From Terriglobia bacterium (GTDB lineage: Bacteria > Acidobacteriota > Terriglobia > Terriglobales > Acidobacteriaceae): 64,000 nt of DNA. The stretch lies in the NCBI GenBank assembly GCA_020073465.1, contig JAIQFC010000007.1, positions 52,345-116,344 on the forward strand, in the 5' to 3' direction. The stretch's first letter is position 1. Every line of letters begins with the position of its first letter. The notes under the pieces were generated by a model. That model worked only from the letters and a program-made list of their open reading frames with translations. It did not search any database and was not told where the DNA came from. This document shows positions 43,056-51,026 of the stretch, one piece after another. The translations under genes were made by a program, and so were the position numbers.

Positions 43056-43436
43056 CTAATTAGGCGCTAGGTGGCTTTGGGTGGCGGATATACCACGTAC
43101 GGGTGTGGTCGAACGCACCGCAGGCATGGGCATATCGTCCTTCGCGATCGCCCGCGGCTTGGAAGGTACCGCCGTGGCACGCTCCTCAAACAGGAGCCGC
43201 CGCAGAGTTCGAAGATCGTTCAGAATTCGGCAGCTCTTCTTCATATGTGCTGCGAGCTTTCCCAGGTTGTACGACACCATTTGCAAGGCGTCCAGGCGGC
43301 GGCATGACTTTGAATTCGCTCTTTCTATCTCTGCATCAATTTGCTGATTGACCTCAGTTACGCTGTCCGACAGTAGATTGACAAACTCGCGGGCGCTCTC
43401 GATGCTGTCAAAATGACTTTTGGCTTCACCGTTCAT
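43056..43436 (-). CDS. Small helical protein in the exopolysaccharide locus, unknown function
   Basis: 126 residues from ATG 43436, chosen because AGGAGGAGAACCGC precedes it; this is a strong ribosome-binding site. The N-terminal part is a helical, heptad-like segment (FDSIESAREFVNLLSDSVTEVNQQIDAEIERANSKSCRRLDALQMVSYNLGKLAAHMKKSCRILNDLRTLRRLLFEE), and the tail is Pro/Ala-rich and probably disordered. No family is recognised. It is embedded between the NeuD-type acyltransferase and the aminotransferase, so a structural or regulatory role in the same process is inferred. Confidence 0.7.
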   Translation of the reverse strand: MNGEAKSHFDSIESAREFVNLLSDSVTEVNQQIDAEIERANSKSCRRLDALQMVSYNLGKLAAHMKKSCRILNDLRTLRRLLFEERATAVPSKPRAIAKDDMPMPAVRSTTPVRGISATQSHLAPN

Positions 43437-43601
43437 GCGGTTCTCCTCCTGTTTGGGAACGGTTTGTGTTTGCATCGAGGCGACCGCCGGCCGGCAAACA
43501 GCAGCTCACATTGCCGTTGACAAGATGGGAAAGGAATTATGGCCAGCGACTAACACTCGGCGCGCTGTCCAATCAAACTTCCTGGTGCCCGAGATCTGGG
43601 C

Positions 43602-44300
43602 TTAAGATTCCGGCGAGATGCTTTTTGCTGGCACGCCGACGACTACGTCCCCGGGTTTCACGTTGCGAAATGCGACGCTACCCGCTGCAATCTTGGCGAA
43701 TGCACCCACCCGTATCCGAGGCAAGACCGCCGCGTGCGTGCCTAAGAACACGCCACGTTCCAGATGCCCGTGGCCGGTAATGTCGCAATGCGCGCTGATC
43801 GTACAACCGTCCTCCACTACAACATCGTGGCCGCAACTAGATGCGGAGTTGATTGTCACGAAATCGCCAATGTGAACATCAGGGCCGATCCAGGAGTGGT
43901 AGCACAGCAGCACCCCTCTACCCAGGATGGTTCGAGACATCACTTTGACGCTAGGGTGAATGATGTTGGTGAACTGGGCGGCGCGACCTCGAAGGAGTTC
44001 GCAAACCGCCAGCTTAGCCTTTGGATCGCCGATGGCGCATATAAAATGGTCGTACGGTTTTGGTATGTAGTCCCTAATCGTCGCGATTACCGGCACATCT
44101 ACGCCATAAGATGCCATTCGCGCGGACGAACCCTCGACATCGTCATCGAGAAATCCGGCGACTGTTTGCCACACTCGATCAGTATTGGGAATTTCGCTGC
44201 ACGTCCACAACACTTCCCTGCCGAAATCTCCGGCCCCAATGATTATTAGCCGACCGATGGACACTGAGGTTCCTTGATCTTCAGGCTGAATATCCGCCAT
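43602..44300 (-). CDS. NeuD-type hexapeptide-repeat sugar acyltransferase
   Basis: 232 residues from ATG 44300, which overlaps the SDR stop by 20 nt. An N-terminal Rossmann-like half (GRLIIIGAGDFGREVLWTCSEIP) precedes a left-handed beta-helix (IIHPSVKVMSRTILGRGVLLCYHSWIGPDVHIGDFVTINSASSCGHDVVVEDGCTISAHCDITGHGHLERGVFLGTHAAVLPRIRVG), with the catalytic His in CGHDV. NeuD/PglD relatives N-acylate the amino group of UDP- or CMP-linked sugars, mostly with acetyl-CoA. Here, next to two acyl carrier proteins, the donor may be an acyl-ACP; this is inference. Confidence 0.9.
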   Translation of the reverse strand: MADIQPEDQGTSVSIGRLIIIGAGDFGREVLWTCSEIPNTDRVWQTVAGFLDDDVEGSSARMASYGVDVPVIATIRDYIPKPYDHFICAIGDPKAKLAVCELLRGRAAQFTNIIHPSVKVMSRTILGRGVLLCYHSWIGPDVHIGDFVTINSASSCGHDVVVEDGCTISAHCDITGHGHLERGVFLGTHAAVLPRIRVGAFAKIAAGSVAFRNVKPGDVVVGVPAKSISPES

Positions 44301-45033
44301 CCACCACAAGCGAGGTACCTGTGATCCAACGTGACGTATCCGCCAGCAGAAACGCGATCGAGTAAGCGACGTCCAGCGGCGTCCCAAACCCCAAGGGATA
44401 AGCTCCTTGAAGTTTCCTGTACGCATCCGGGGGAAGAATACGCCTGGCACTATCCGCCATGGGACCCTCAACAAACCCGGGACAGACGCAGTTCACTCGA
44501 ATGTTCTCCCGCGCCAATTCCATAGCCAACGTCTTCGTAAGTGCGATCAATGCCCCCTTGCCACTTGCATAAGCAGCCAGGCTGGGTTGCCCGCGTAGCG
44601 CCGCGACCGACGATATGAATACGATACTTGCCGGACGAGCGGATACGCTCTTGTGGCAAAACCCTTTCGCCAGCATCACGCCGGCATCCACATTGATCGC
44701 GTTCATCGCAAGGTAATCTTGCGTGGTGAGGGCACGCAGAGGCTGTGGTACGTTGACGCCGGCGCTATGCACCATGCCATGCAAGACGCCGTGTGACTGG
44801 CCCAGTTCGTGCAACCACATGGGAAGGTCCACGACGGAGCTCAAATCACGAGTGGCGATCACGTGCGCATCCCCCTGAAGCTCGTCTCTTAGAGCTGCGA
44901 GTTTGGACTCGTCCCGACCCATGGCCACCAGTTTTCCCCCTAGTTGGCTGATGAGCACAGCAGTTGCCCTTCCAATGCCGGATGACGCTCCCGTGACAAG
45001 AAACCTGCGCCCGGAAAGATCGAAAGGATTCAT
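44281..45033 (-). CDS. SDR oxidoreductase, 3-oxoacyl-ACP reductase-like (FabG-like)
   Basis: About 250 residues from ATG 45033 (MNPFDLSGRRFLVTGASSGIGRA). Classical SDR: GASSGIG cofactor motif, NAIN, IVFISSVAALRGQPSLAAYASGKGALIAL with catalytic Ser-Tyr-Lys (S, Y in AAYASGK, K), ENIRVNCVCPGFVEGPM and WITGTSLVVDGGYSA. The C-terminal half matches FabG-like reductases, which reduce a 3-oxoacyl group on carrier protein. Sitting between an ACP and the acyltransferase, it probably reduces the product of the ketoacyl synthase. An alternative ATG at 45084 would be 21 nt after the ACP gene. Confidence 0.92.
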   Translation of the reverse strand: MNPFDLSGRRFLVTGASSGIGRATAVLISQLGGKLVAMGRDESKLAALRDELQGDAHVIATRDLSSVVDLPMWLHELGQSHGVLHGMVHSAGVNVPQPLRALTTQDYLAMNAINVDAGVMLAKGFCHKSVSARPASIVFISSVAALRGQPSLAAYASGKGALIALTKTLAMELARENIRVNCVCPGFVEGPMADSARRILPPDAYRKLQGAYPLGFGTPLDVAYSIAFLLADTSRWITGTSLVVDGGYSA

Positions 45034-45105
45034 CGTCGCACACCGAGCCGGTCGATCAGGGTTGCCCAAGCCATTCGATCCCATCCCCCGGAATCGGCGG
45101 TGACG

Positions 45106-45366
45106 TTAAGCAAGTCGCTCTCCGGCAAGCTGTGCGGGAACACGGTCCAACTGGGTTGCGACGAGTGCGACAACGTCATTCACGGTCACGCAACTGTCTA
45201 TTGCACTGGGATTCACCACACAACCAAGCTCGTCAGCCAGTGCCATAAAGCTGATCGTTGAAAGTGAATCCCACCCCACGGCCTCCAGCTGTTCGCTACC
45301 TTGCAAGGTGCCGCGATCCTTCTCGAGCAATTCATCCAAGCTACGCAGAATCTCACCTCTGGTCAT
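45106..45366 (-). CDS. Acyl carrier protein (first copy)
   Basis: 86 residues from ATG 45366, preceded by GAGGAGAAG with 7 nt spacing. Four-helix ACP with the phosphopantetheine attachment Ser34 in AVGWDSLSTISFMAL. It is a stand-alone ACP inside the exopolysaccharide locus and probably carries the growing acyl group. A dedicated phosphopantetheinyl transferase is not in the window. Confidence 0.93.
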   Translation of the reverse strand: MTRGEILRSLDELLEKDRGTLQGSEQLEAVGWDSLSTISFMALADELGCVVNPSAIDSCVTVNDVVALVATQLDRVPAQLAGERLA

Positions 45367-45423
45367 ACAGTGACTTCTCCTCATTAGGTGTTTGATGATT
45401 ACGATTGCCTGAAACCATGGCGA

Positions 45424-46518
45424 CTAGCTCACGCCCACCGCTTGCCTCACATCCTGATGCTCGACGAGGTCGCACCGCGTCATGGGCCCCAAGTCCATAA
45501 CCAGTGCACTCAATGTGAGGCCGACTCCGAAACCTGCCATGCAGGTTGGGATGGTGCGAGCCGTGACGGACGACGCCAGGTTGAGCGCGATGTTGGTCGG
45601 AATGGTGACCGAACTCGCGTTTCCGTAATTCTCAACGACGTTGTTAGGCATCCGTGCAGGGTCAATATGCATGGCCGACGCCAGCTTTTCGAGCATGAAC
45701 TTGTTGGGCTGGTGAAACAGGAAGTACTCGATCTCGTCGCGCGACTTTCCCGCTGCACTAAGTACGGCATCAATCATCGGCGGGACCTCGGTCTGCACGA
45801 AACTAAACACCGCAGGACCATCCATGTAGAATTGGTCCTTGCTGCGGTAGTTGCCGTCGCCGACGTCGATCTCAATCGATGTCGACGCATCCGAAGGCAT
45901 ACGAAATCCGCCAGCGGGCACCGTGAGAGCTTCGCATCGGCTCCCATCCATCTGTAAGAATGCGGTTATTGGTAAACCAGCGGAATCATTGCTGATCACG
46001 GCGACAGATCCGGCATCGCCGATCATGGGGTAAATATTGCGATCCCGCTGACAGGCGCGGCGACTCAGTGTGTCCCCATTGAGCAACAGCACCGTGCGGA
46101 TCGGGCCGAGTTCCAAGAGCATGAACGACTGGATCAGACCGATTACAAAGCCAGCGCATCCCTGGTTGATGTCCATACAAAAGACATCGCGTCCGAGGCC
46201 GATTCTGCCTTGCAGAAGGTTGCTGGTAGGCGGAATGAAATGATCCGGCGACTGCGTCACGAACACCAGGGCGCCGATCTCGTCCAGGTCTAGAGCGCCG
46301 GTTGACACCAGGTGGCGTACGCCTGTCAGACAGAGATCCGATGCGCACGTGGTGCCGGTGACGGTGCGATGGCGATCGAACCCCATAACCCTCTTCAGAC
46401 GGAGCGACTTCTCGCGGGAGAAGTTGAAATTGCCGAGTTCATCTTCAAATCTTGTTTCATGCTGAGGTACAACCGTCACCAGGGACGAGATCTTTTTCCC
46501 TCTGAACCGCAAGATCAA
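45424..46518 (-). CDS. 3-Oxoacyl-ACP synthase III-like (KASIII) enzyme
   Basis: 364 residues. Thiolase-fold condensing enzyme with the FabH triad: Cys121 in DINQGCAGF, His269 in FHQPNKFM and Asn300 in ENYGNASSVTIP. The C-terminal part NLASSVTARTIPTCMAGFGVGLTLSALVMDLG is typical of FabH. The gene starts at TTG and its TTGA overlaps the preceding ACP stop (translational coupling). In this context it condenses an activated starter with malonyl-ACP to build a short beta-keto acyl group; substrate not proven. Confidence 0.93.
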   Translation of the reverse strand: MILRFRGKKISSLVTVVPQHETRFEDELGNFNFSREKSLRLKRVMGFDRHRTVTGTTCASDLCLTGVRHLVSTGALDLDEIGALVFVTQSPDHFIPPTSNLLQGRIGLGRDVFCMDINQGCAGFVIGLIQSFMLLELGPIRTVLLLNGDTLSRRACQRDRNIYPMIGDAGSVAVISNDSAGLPITAFLQMDGSRCEALTVPAGGFRMPSDASTSIEIDVGDGNYRSKDQFYMDGPAVFSFVQTEVPPMIDAVLSAAGKSRDEIEYFLFHQPNKFMLEKLASAMHIDPARMPNNVVENYGNASSVTIPTNIALNLASSVTARTIPTCMAGFGVGLTLSALVMDLGPMTRCDLVEHQDVRQAVGVS

Positions 46519-46745
46519 AGGCGGCCTCCATTGCGATGAATGAGGGCGGCGATCATGGCAGTGCTGCTGAAGTTTTCCGGAACGATCTCCGTTCCGGCGA
46601 TCGAAATCCGATAGTGCTTGTCGATCGCAGACACCAAAGTTACAACGTCAAGCGAGTCGAGCATGCCGTCCGCAATGAAATCCTCAGACGTGCTGAAGTC
46701 GAACTCCGGGCGAATTTCACTCAGGATCTTGAGTACGGTATTCAT
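46515..46745 (-). CDS. Acyl carrier protein (second copy)
   Basis: 76 residues with attachment Ser31 in DGMLDSLDVVTLVSAIDKHY. The sequence is closer to the D-alanyl/peptidyl-carrier-like ACPs that partner with A-domain ligases (the DSLDVVTLV core), so it probably takes the adenylated substrate from the ligase at 47546-49078. It follows the GNAT gene by 10 nt and overlaps the KASIII gene by 4 nt. Confidence 0.93.
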   Translation of the reverse strand: MNTVLKILSEIRPEFDFSTSEDFIADGMLDSLDVVTLVSAIDKHYRISIAGTEIVPENFSSTAMIAALIHRNGGRL

Positions 46746-46755
46746 GTTCTTATTG

Positions 46756-47568
46756 CTAGGTCCTTTTCAGGATGTAGTCGGTCCGTGAAGCGAGCACGTA
46801 CCCGTAGTGCTGATATAGGCGCATCGCACGGCAGTTCGAACTCTGTACCCATAGCCGAAAACTGCGTACGTCGGCGCAGTCATTGAAATAGCGCGCCATC
46901 AGCTGCTTACCAAGTCCGCGACCTCTGAACTGCGGCAATACGAGCCAGTAGCGAAGAATTGAACTCGCACCCTTGCGGTCGTACCAAAGTATCGCGGAGA
47001 CGCTCCCTCCATTGCGGGTGACCAGAACGGTCCGCGCTTTCACCGCCGTCAGCACTTCCTGCTGATCTGGGATGTGCTCAGAGTAGGGATCGAAATACCC
47101 GGAAATGTAGCTCCAGATCTGCTCAGCGTCCTCCTCAAGAGCCGCTTCTGCCATCGCGCGCCGTTCGACATCAACGTTGCATGAGTTGGCGCGGTACATG
47201 CTTCGAAATTCCGTGAAGCGGCTGAAGCCCGCCGATACGAACTGATCGATCACCGGCGCGGTCTCTGCGGCTGTCCCAATCAGATCGGAGATAAGGCACC
47301 CATCCGGAGCCAGGGGGACGCTGGCCAGGGTTCTCGAGAGTGAAGCACGGTTTCCGTCAGCAAAATACACCCGGTCAAACAATGCCCCGCGTCGCACCAT
47401 TACAACTGCATCGTCGTTGAAAGCAAACAATAGTGTTCCGGCGCGAATGGCTTGCTCAATGGCTGCATCATCCAAGAAGAAATTGGTTATGAACTCGGTA
47501 CCCCCTGCCTTGATCCGGGCGATCTGTTGCCGAACTTCGACAATGCTAGTTGGCGGCTGCATGGGCAT
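46756..47568 (-). CDS. GNAT-family acyltransferase (tandem-domain layout)
   Basis: About 270 residues from ATG 47568 (MPMQPPTSIVEVRQQIARIKAGG), overlapping the A-domain gene stop by 23 nt; the longer open frame upstream runs through that gene and is rejected. The C-terminal half has GNAT motif A (RYWLVLPQFRGRGLGKQLMARYFNDC) and motif B (RLYQHYGYVLASRTDYIL). The N-terminal half looks like a second, degenerate acyltransferase domain. It probably N-acylates an amino group, using an acyl-CoA or carrier-bound group. Confidence 0.85.
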   Translation of the reverse strand: MPMQPPTSIVEVRQQIARIKAGGTEFITNFFLDDAAIEQAIRAGTLLFAFNDDAVVMVRRGALFDRVYFADGNRASLSRTLASVPLAPDGCLISDLIGTAAETAPVIDQFVSAGFSRFTEFRSMYRANSCNVDVERRAMAEAALEEDAEQIWSYISGYFDPYSEHIPDQQEVLTAVKARTVLVTRNGGSVSAILWYDRKGASSILRYWLVLPQFRGRGLGKQLMARYFNDCADVRSFRLWVQSSNCRAMRLYQHYGYVLASRTDYILKRT

Positions 47569-49078
47569 TCTGCAGCTTCTGGGCCAGAAGTGTGCGGTCA
47601 ATCTTGCCGTTGGCATTGTGGGGCAAGGCCGGCATCTGTATGCAGACACCCGGCAACATGTATTTCGGCAACTTGGAAGTAAGCTCGCGGCGAACGATCC
47701 CTGCGTCCAACTGCCGGTCGGCCGTAACGAACAGCGCAATGCGCGAAGTCGCGGCATCGTAGAGAACACAGCAATTGCGGAGACGCGGCAGGGTCATGAC
47801 GGCGGCTTCAATTTCTCCCAACTCGATCCTGTATCCCATGTGCTTGATCTGATAGTCCGTCCGGCCGACAAACATGATCACACCGGCGGCGTCGCGGTAT
47901 ACCAAATCGCCCGTACGGTAGATACGTTCGGGATAGTGGGATTGCAGCGGATTGACCGTAAACGACGCGGCGGTGTGCTCAGGATCGTTCCAATAACCGA
48001 GGGCAAGCGAGCTACCACGCACGCACAACTCTCCCCGTTCGCCAGTTCTCGCAAGTTCGTTGCGTTCGTTAAGTATCAGTACGTCAGTATTCCGGCAAGG
48101 GAACCCGATGGGCAGTGGCTCGTCATCTCGAAAATCGCGGTTAATGATGAAATATGTGCAATCAACTGTGATCTCAGTGGGACCATACAGATTGGAAAAC
48201 AGAGCCGCTGGGAACCATTTACGCCAGTATGTCAATTGCTTCGTCGGCATGACCTCGCCGGCAAAAAGAATGTGCTTCAGCGGAGGCAAGTCCACTTGTG
48301 AGAGTATGTCCAAATTGGCAACATTCACCAAGACAGATGGGACCCAGAAAATCAGATTGACTTTGTGTTCCCGCAAGTACCCGATTAGTCTCACTGGGAA
48401 TAGGAACAGTTCCTCGGGGACCAGGATCAATGTGGCTCCTGTTGCAAGACACAAGTAAAGATCGAGAGTCGAGTTGTCGAAGAAGAACGGAGCCTGGTTT
48501 CCGATGATCGTATGCTCCTCAATGCGGTAAGTAGCGACCGCCCACTCCGTGTAGTCGATAACGCCCCGATGGGTTATCGTGACTCCCTTGGGAACACCCG
48601 TCGAACCGGAGGTATGGAGTACATAAATTGGGTCGGTATCGATCACTTGTGAGATTCGCGCTTGCTGTCCGTTAGGCGCAGGTGGTGCAAGTTTGTCGAT
48701 CAAGAGGATGGAGCGGTCATCCGCTTCCGCTTCGAGGAGTGCTTTCCTATGTGCCTCATCTGTAACAATCGCGATGGGTCGCAGGCGGTCCAGGATTGCG
48801 CGTGTGCGTGCCACCGGAGACCTGACGTCGAGAGGTGCGTAGCAGTTCCCACTGAACAGTGTGCCGAGGAAGCATGCAACCGCCTGGCGAGTTTTCGGGA
48901 GATAAACCGCGACGGCGTCATTGCTGCCGCAGTTGTGAGCGAGCAGTGCGGAGGAAATTCTTCGCGCCTCCGCGTCAAGTTGGCTGAAGGTGTACGTTCC
49001 CTGCCCGTCCTGCACTGCTATTTTGGACGGAAAGCGCGTAACCGTCCGCATTAGGTACTCGATTGCATTCGTAATCAT
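47546..49078 (-). CDS. Stand-alone adenylation enzyme (DltA-like amino acid:carrier protein ligase)
   Basis: 510 residues, a complete ANL-fold A domain. Motifs: A3 YVLHTSGSTGVPKGVTITH (155-169), A4 FFFDNSTLDLYLCLA with Asp201 that typically holds an alpha-amine, A5 NLYGPTEITVDC, A7 YRTGDLV, A8 GRTDYQIKHMGYRIELGEIE and A10 Lys492 in NANGKIDR. This resembles D-alanine:carrier ligase DltA in its D-S-T-L-D core, so a small amino acid is the likely substrate, but the pocket code cannot be fixed by eye. It presumably charges ACP copy 2. No condensation domain or thioesterase is attached. Confidence 0.92.
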   Translation of the reverse strand: MITNAIEYLMRTVTRFPSKIAVQDGQGTYTFSQLDAEARRISSALLAHNCGSNDAVAVYLPKTRQAVACFLGTLFSGNCYAPLDVRSPVARTRAILDRLRPIAIVTDEAHRKALLEAEADDRSILLIDKLAPPAPNGQQARISQVIDTDPIYVLHTSGSTGVPKGVTITHRGVIDYTEWAVATYRIEEHTIIGNQAPFFFDNSTLDLYLCLATGATLILVPEELFLFPVRLIGYLREHKVNLIFWVPSVLVNVANLDILSQVDLPPLKHILFAGEVMPTKQLTYWRKWFPAALFSNLYGPTEITVDCTYFIINRDFRDDEPLPIGFPCRNTDVLILNERNELARTGERGELCVRGSSLALGYWNDPEHTAASFTVNPLQSHYPERIYRTGDLVYRDAAGVIMFVGRTDYQIKHMGYRIELGEIEAAVMTLPRLRNCCVLYDAATSRIALFVTADRQLDAGIVRRELTSKLPKYMLPGVCIQMPALPHNANGKIDRTLLAQKLQNAHAAAN

Positions 49079-49169
49079 AGATGCATCAGGGTAGAAGAGG
49101 TTGGGTCGTGTTGCTCGCAGCGGTGGAAGCTGTTTCGTTGTTGTTTACCAACAGGTCCCTGCATAGTAC

Positions 49170-51005
49170 TCACTGCGGATTGCGTACGGCAGACCCTTTG
49201 AACCCTTCCATGGTCGCCTGACCCGGCTGGGTAATTCCTTTGCGGCTAAAAACATCCCACACGGTGCGGAAAATAATGTTGAGATCCAACCAGAGGCTCT
49301 GATGATCAACGTACCAAACGTCATAGGCGAACCTCTGTTCCCAATGCAGCGCATTGCGTCCGTTCACTTGCGCCCATCCGGTAATGCCGGGCTTCACGTC
49401 ATGACGGCGCCTCTGTTCCGGGGTATAGAGTTCGAGATATTGCATCAGCAGGGGACGCGGCCCCACCAGACTCATTTCTCCCCGAATCACGTTGATCAGT
49501 TCGGGCAATTCGTCCAGGCTCGTGCTGCGAAGGACGCGTCCCAGCCGTGTCAGGCGTTCCTCATCCGGAAGCAGTTCACCTTCCCCGCTGTAAGCGTCCG
49601 TCATGGTGCGGAACTTCAGACACGTGAACGGACGCCCTTTGTGCCCCGGGCGCCGTTGCCGGAACAAAACCTCCGGCCCCTGAAACAGGCGGATCATCAG
49701 CGCAATCATTAACATCACCGGTGCGGCAAATATTAACGCGGTCGTCCCCGCCAGCAGATCAAATGCCCTCTTCGCTGCGAGTCGCCATCGTGAATTTCCT
49801 TGCCCTGATCGCTCCTCGATCATTTCGCGATACAGCTTGGCTTGTGCCTCCCAGATCACCTCAGGACGGAACTCCCGCTCCACCCACTCGCGCGCAGCCC
49901 GTCCCATGTCCGCCCGCAACGAAGGGTTGCTCAACAGCCGCGCGATCCCGTCCGCCAGCGCCTTCGTGTCTCCAACCGGAACCAACAGCCCAGTGACATT
50001 GTCCCGCACCGAGTCGACTGCACCTGTCGCCCTGGTAACCACAACCGGCCGGGCAGAAGCACTGGCCTCCAGCACGACATTCGGGAAACCCTCGCGATAG
50101 GTCGGGAGAGCCACTACATCCATGACATGGTAGTAGAGCGAGGTGTCCGGAACTTGACCAGCACAAATGACATTTGTGTCATTCCTGATTGCCTGGGAGG
50201 TACGCGAAGGGAGGGGATCTCCCTGCTCGATTTCTCCGACCAGCAGCAACTTCAGTTCTGGAACCTGCCGGCGCAACAACGAGAAAGCATCGAGCAGGTC
50301 CGCTATCCCTTTATCTCGAGTGAGGCGACCCACAAAGCCAACCACAGGCGCAGTCTGCGGGATCCGCAGCCTGCGCCGCAGTTCGAGCACTCTGTCATCG
50401 CCCGCCGGGACAGGATGGAATCGCTGCACATCCACCCCCATCGCAGCGCCAGAACCAAAGATCGCAGTTTTCTCCATCTCAAGCACACCAACGTCAACCG
50501 CCTTCCGCCGCAGACTCTCGCTCACGCAGACGACACGATGAGCGCAGAGACAGGCCAGCCGTTCTGCAAGTAACAAGACCCGGCGCCTGATTCCTTTCGC
50601 AGTTTCGAGGCGCAACCCATGGAGCGTGTAGAGCCGGCATGGAACATCGACCAAACGAGAAGCCATCCCGCCCAGCAAGCCAGCCTTCGGTGTGCCCACG
50701 TTGGTTATGGAGGGACGCAGATCGTTCATCGCCCGACACAGTTGCCAAAGCGAAATCAGGTCCCGGACAGGAGAAATCCCCCGATTGATCGGGATGGCAA
50801 TCGTCTGCACGCCGTCCGACTCCGCGATGCGTGTGAGTGCCTCACCGGGCGAAGAAATAACGGTCACCTCGTAACCGGCCTTCCGCAGGTATCCTAGCTG
50901 TCCTCGCAGGAATCCGACCGCCAGTGAGGATGTGACCACGTAGACAATCCGCGGCCGGTCAGAACTCTCGGAGACTTCCGCCTTGTCGCATGGTCTTCTA
51001 TCCAT
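49170..51005 (-). CDS. Fusion of GT4 glycosyltransferase and polyprenyl-phosphate phosphoglycosyltransferase
   Basis: 611 residues. N-terminal GT-B fold (about 15-395): donor-binding region VGFVGRLTRDKGIADLLDAF and ALPTYREGFPNVVLEASASARPVV. C-terminal monotopic PGT (about 410-600): a reentrant hydrophobic segment LLAGTTALIFAAPVMLMIALMIRL, RPGHKGRPFTCLKFRTM, the catalytic Asp498-Glu499 pair in STSLDELPELINVIRGEMSLVGPRPLL and GITGWAQVNGRNAL. The C-terminal half starts the repeat unit by transferring a sugar-phosphate onto undecaprenyl phosphate. The N-terminal half likely adds the next sugar. PGT-GT fusions are uncommon but known. Confidence 0.93.
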   Translation of the reverse strand: MDRRPCDKAEVSESSDRPRIVYVVTSSLAVGFLRGQLGYLRKAGYEVTVISSPGEALTRIAESDGVQTIAIPINRGISPVRDLISLWQLCRAMNDLRPSITNVGTPKAGLLGGMASRLVDVPCRLYTLHGLRLETAKGIRRRVLLLAERLACLCAHRVVCVSESLRRKAVDVGVLEMEKTAIFGSGAAMGVDVQRFHPVPAGDDRVLELRRRLRIPQTAPVVGFVGRLTRDKGIADLLDAFSLLRRQVPELKLLLVGEIEQGDPLPSRTSQAIRNDTNVICAGQVPDTSLYYHVMDVVALPTYREGFPNVVLEASASARPVVVTRATGAVDSVRDNVTGLLVPVGDTKALADGIARLLSNPSLRADMGRAAREWVEREFRPEVIWEAQAKLYREMIEERSGQGNSRWRLAAKRAFDLLAGTTALIFAAPVMLMIALMIRLFQGPEVLFRQRRPGHKGRPFTCLKFRTMTDAYSGEGELLPDEERLTRLGRVLRSTSLDELPELINVIRGEMSLVGPRPLLMQYLELYTPEQRRRHDVKPGITGWAQVNGRNALHWEQRFAYDVWYVDHQSLWLDLNIIFRTVWDVFSRKGITQPGQATMEGFKGSAVRNPQ

Positions 51006-51026
51006 CGATAACTACCCGGCGCTTAG

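Noticed and set aside
47569..47769. Longer N-terminus for the GNAT protein
   Set aside because: It would overlap the adenylation gene by over 200 nt and reads Cys/Arg-rich, not like a folded domain.
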